Under the pieces are notes generated by a model. That model did not search any database and was not told where the DNA came from. It was given only the letters and a program-made list of their open reading frames with translations. From Amycolatopsis camponoti (GTDB taxonomy: Bacteria > Actinomycetota > Actinomycetes > Mycobacteriales > Pseudonocardiaceae), in contig NZ_CABVGP010000003.1 of the NCBI RefSeq assembly GCF_902497555.1, forward strand, positions 620,001 to 684,000: a stretch of 64,000 bases of DNA, given 5' to 3'. A program made the position numbers and the translations under genes. Below are positions 62,694-64,000 of the stretch, piece by piece; the first letter of the stretch is position 1, and each line of letters begins with the position of its first letter.

Positions 62694-63499
62694 GTCAAGC
62701 CGGCCACATGGGTAGCGGCGGCGGCCTCTTCGATCTCGCCGTTTTCGTTGAGCCGCAACGCACCCGTGAGCAGGCCGACGACCTGGTTCATCGTGTGCGT
62801 CTTCGGCGAGACGACCGCGACGCGCTTGCCGAGGCGGTGCACGTGGATGCGGTCGGCGATGTCGAAGACGTGCGGCATGTTGTGGCTGATCAGCACCACC
62901 GGCAGGCCGCGGTCGCGGATCCGGCCGATGAGGTCGAGCACCTTGCCGGACTCGGCGACGCCGAGCGCGGCGGTGGGCTCGTCCATGATCACGGCCTTGG
63001 TGCCGAACGCGGCCGCGCGGGCCACGGCGACGCCTTGGCGCTGACCACCGGAAAGCGTCTCGACGGGCTGGGAGATCGACTTGATGTTGATCCCCAGCTC
63101 GTCGAGGATCCGCTGCGCCTCGGACCGCATGGTCGCGGTGTCGAGCTTGCGGAACAGCCCGAGCGGACCCTTGAGCCGCTTTTCCCGGCCCAGGAACATG
63201 TTCGACGCGATGTCGAGCGCGGGCGCGACGGCGAGGTCCTGGTACACCGTCTCGATCCCGTAGTGCCGAGCGTCCAAAGGGGACTTGAAGTGGACGGTCT
63301 GACCGTCCACTTTGATCTCTCCCTCGTCCGGGATCACCGCTCCGGACAGGGCTTTGATGAGCGACGACTTCCCGGCGCCGTTGTCCCCGACCACGGCGAG
63401 CACCTCGCCGGGGAGCAGGTCGAAGTCGGCGCCGTCGATGGCGGTCACCCGGCCGTAGCGTTTCACCAGGCCACGGGCCTGCAGGATCGGTTCGGTCAT
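62690..63499 (-). CDS. Sugar ABC importer ATPase, FrcA type
   Basis: A 269-residue single-module ATPase. Walker A is GDNGAGKSSL, the signature is LSGGQRQGVAVARA, Walker B is AVIMDEPTAAL and the switch His is in LISHNMPHV. Carbohydrate-importer ATPases of this size that pair with FrcC-type permeases are known for fructose. It overlaps the permease start by 4 bases (ATGA). It drives import through the adjacent permease. Confidence 0.93.
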   Translation of the reverse strand: MTEPILQARGLVKRYGRVTAIDGADFDLLPGEVLAVVGDNGAGKSSLIKALSGAVIPDEGEIKVDGQTVHFKSPLDARHYGIETVYQDLAVAPALDIASNMFLGREKRLKGPLGLFRKLDTATMRSEAQRILDELGINIKSISQPVETLSGGQRQGVAVARAAAFGTKAVIMDEPTAALGVAESGKVLDLIGRIRDRGLPVVLISHNMPHVFDIADRIHVHRLGKRVAVVSPKTHTMNQVVGLLTGALRLNENGEIEEAAAATHVAGLT

Positions 63500-64000
63500 G
63501 ACTGCTGCTGCCTCCTCGCGATCCGGTCCACCACGACGGCGGCGATGAGCAGGGCGCCGGTGGCGAGGTCCTGGTAGTTGCCGTCCACGTTCATCTGCGT
63601 CAGCCCGGACCGCAGCACGGCCACGACCAGCGCGCCCATCAGCGTCCCGAGCACCGAACCGCGGCCGCCGAAGAGGCTCGTCCCACCGAGGACGACGGCG
63701 GTGATCGAGTCGAGGTTGCCGAGCTGGAACTGGTTCGGGTCGGCGTTCGGCGTGCGGCCGAGCGCCTGCCAGGCGGCGATGCCGAAGGTCAGCCCGGCCA
63801 CGATGTACACCGAGAGGACCGTGCGGTTGACCTTGATGCCGGACAGTCGCGCGGACTCCGGTGCGTTGCCGACCGCGTAGACGTGCTTGCCCCACGCGGT
63901 TTTCGTCAGCGCGTACCAGACGCCGAGGTACATCAGCAGCGCCAGCGTCATGCCGTAGGTGATCGGGATGCCGCCGAAGAGGTAGCGCTTGGTGCCGAGC
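63496..64000 (-). CDS. Sugar ABC importer permease, N-terminus beyond window
   Basis: The C-terminal 167 residues of a BPD_transp_2-type permease (FrcC/RbsC group). Helices and the coupling-helix motif are visible: GKHVYAVGNAPESARLSGIKV, GGTSLFGGRGSVLGTLMGAL and QMNVDGNYQDLATGALLI. Its stop overlaps the ATPase start. The binding-protein gene should lie to the right of the window. Family call is certain; sugar is inferred from the downstream kinases. Confidence 0.9.
   Translation of the reverse strand, partial: LGTKRYLFGGIPITYGMTLALLMYLGVWYALTKTAWGKHVYAVGNAPESARLSGIKVNRTVLSVYIVAGLTFGIAAWQALGRTPNADPNQFQLGNLDSITAVVLGGTSLFGGRGSVLGTLMGALVVAVLRSGLTQMNVDGNYQDLATGALLIAAVVVDRIARRQQQS

Overview
The window is high-GC (about 70%) actinobacterial chromosome. 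Type VII (ESX) secretion substrates, F420-dependent enzymes, frequent GTG starts, ATGA/GTGA stop-start overlaps and the overall protein style suggest Amycolatopsis or a close Pseudonocardiaceae relative. This is inference: there is no 16S or other taxonomic marker here. I saw no rRNA, tRNA, CRISPR array, insertion sequence or prophage. I called about 60 protein genes; both edge genes are cut by the window.

Layout. 0-9 kb: an aminotransferase, then two ESX-type cassettes flanking a membrane Ser/Thr kinase. The first cassette holds an EspC-like protein and a WXG100-transglycosylase (SLT) whose catalytic domain is split by a 366-residue intein carrying a LAGLIDADG endonuclease. The second holds a PE-like protein, a DUF3558 lipoprotein, a PPE-like protein and an EspG-like chaperone. 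9-20 kb: purD, secreted GlpQ-type phosphodiesterase, serine hydrolase, APC permease, aromatic-acid-type MFS, Na+/H+ antiporter, OsmC, purA and a conserved partner gene. 20-38 kb is an accessory stretch: secreted HNH nuclease, a four-gene oligopeptide-type ABC importer, a tandem SH3-like protein of unknown function, GH18 chitinase, glycosyltransferase, FAD protein, SsuD-like monooxygenase, MFS, diguanylate cyclase, and a TetR/secreted-lipase pair. 38-42 kb: DUF3151 gene, membrane protein, Phd/VapC toxin-antitoxin pair, fba. 42-49 kb: an F420 oxidoreductase diverging from an aldo-keto reductase, then an oxidative cluster (SDR, PPOX, Baeyer-Villiger-type monooxygenase, ferritin-like hydrolase, ferredoxin reductase), YciI and a SigE-family sigma factor. 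49-58 kb: nagA, DedA, glycolate-oxidase-type GlcD, PPOX, and a MarR-EmrB-YceI operon in which the pump and the YceI protein share an Ig-like accessory domain. 58-64 kb: second DedA, VOC protein, a close homologue of Pseudomonas ethylene-forming enzyme, and a fructose-type ABC import/kinase operon running off the right edge.

How genes may work together. Two DasR-like dre palindromes, at the GH18 chitinase and at nagA, suggest a shared N-acetylglucosamine response. Two copies of a roughly 50-bp palindrome sit between convergent gene pairs and look like bidirectional terminators. The strongest discoveries are the intein that interrupts an exported peptidoglycan hydrolase, and the ethylene-forming-enzyme homologue, which keeps every active-site residue I could compare from memory.
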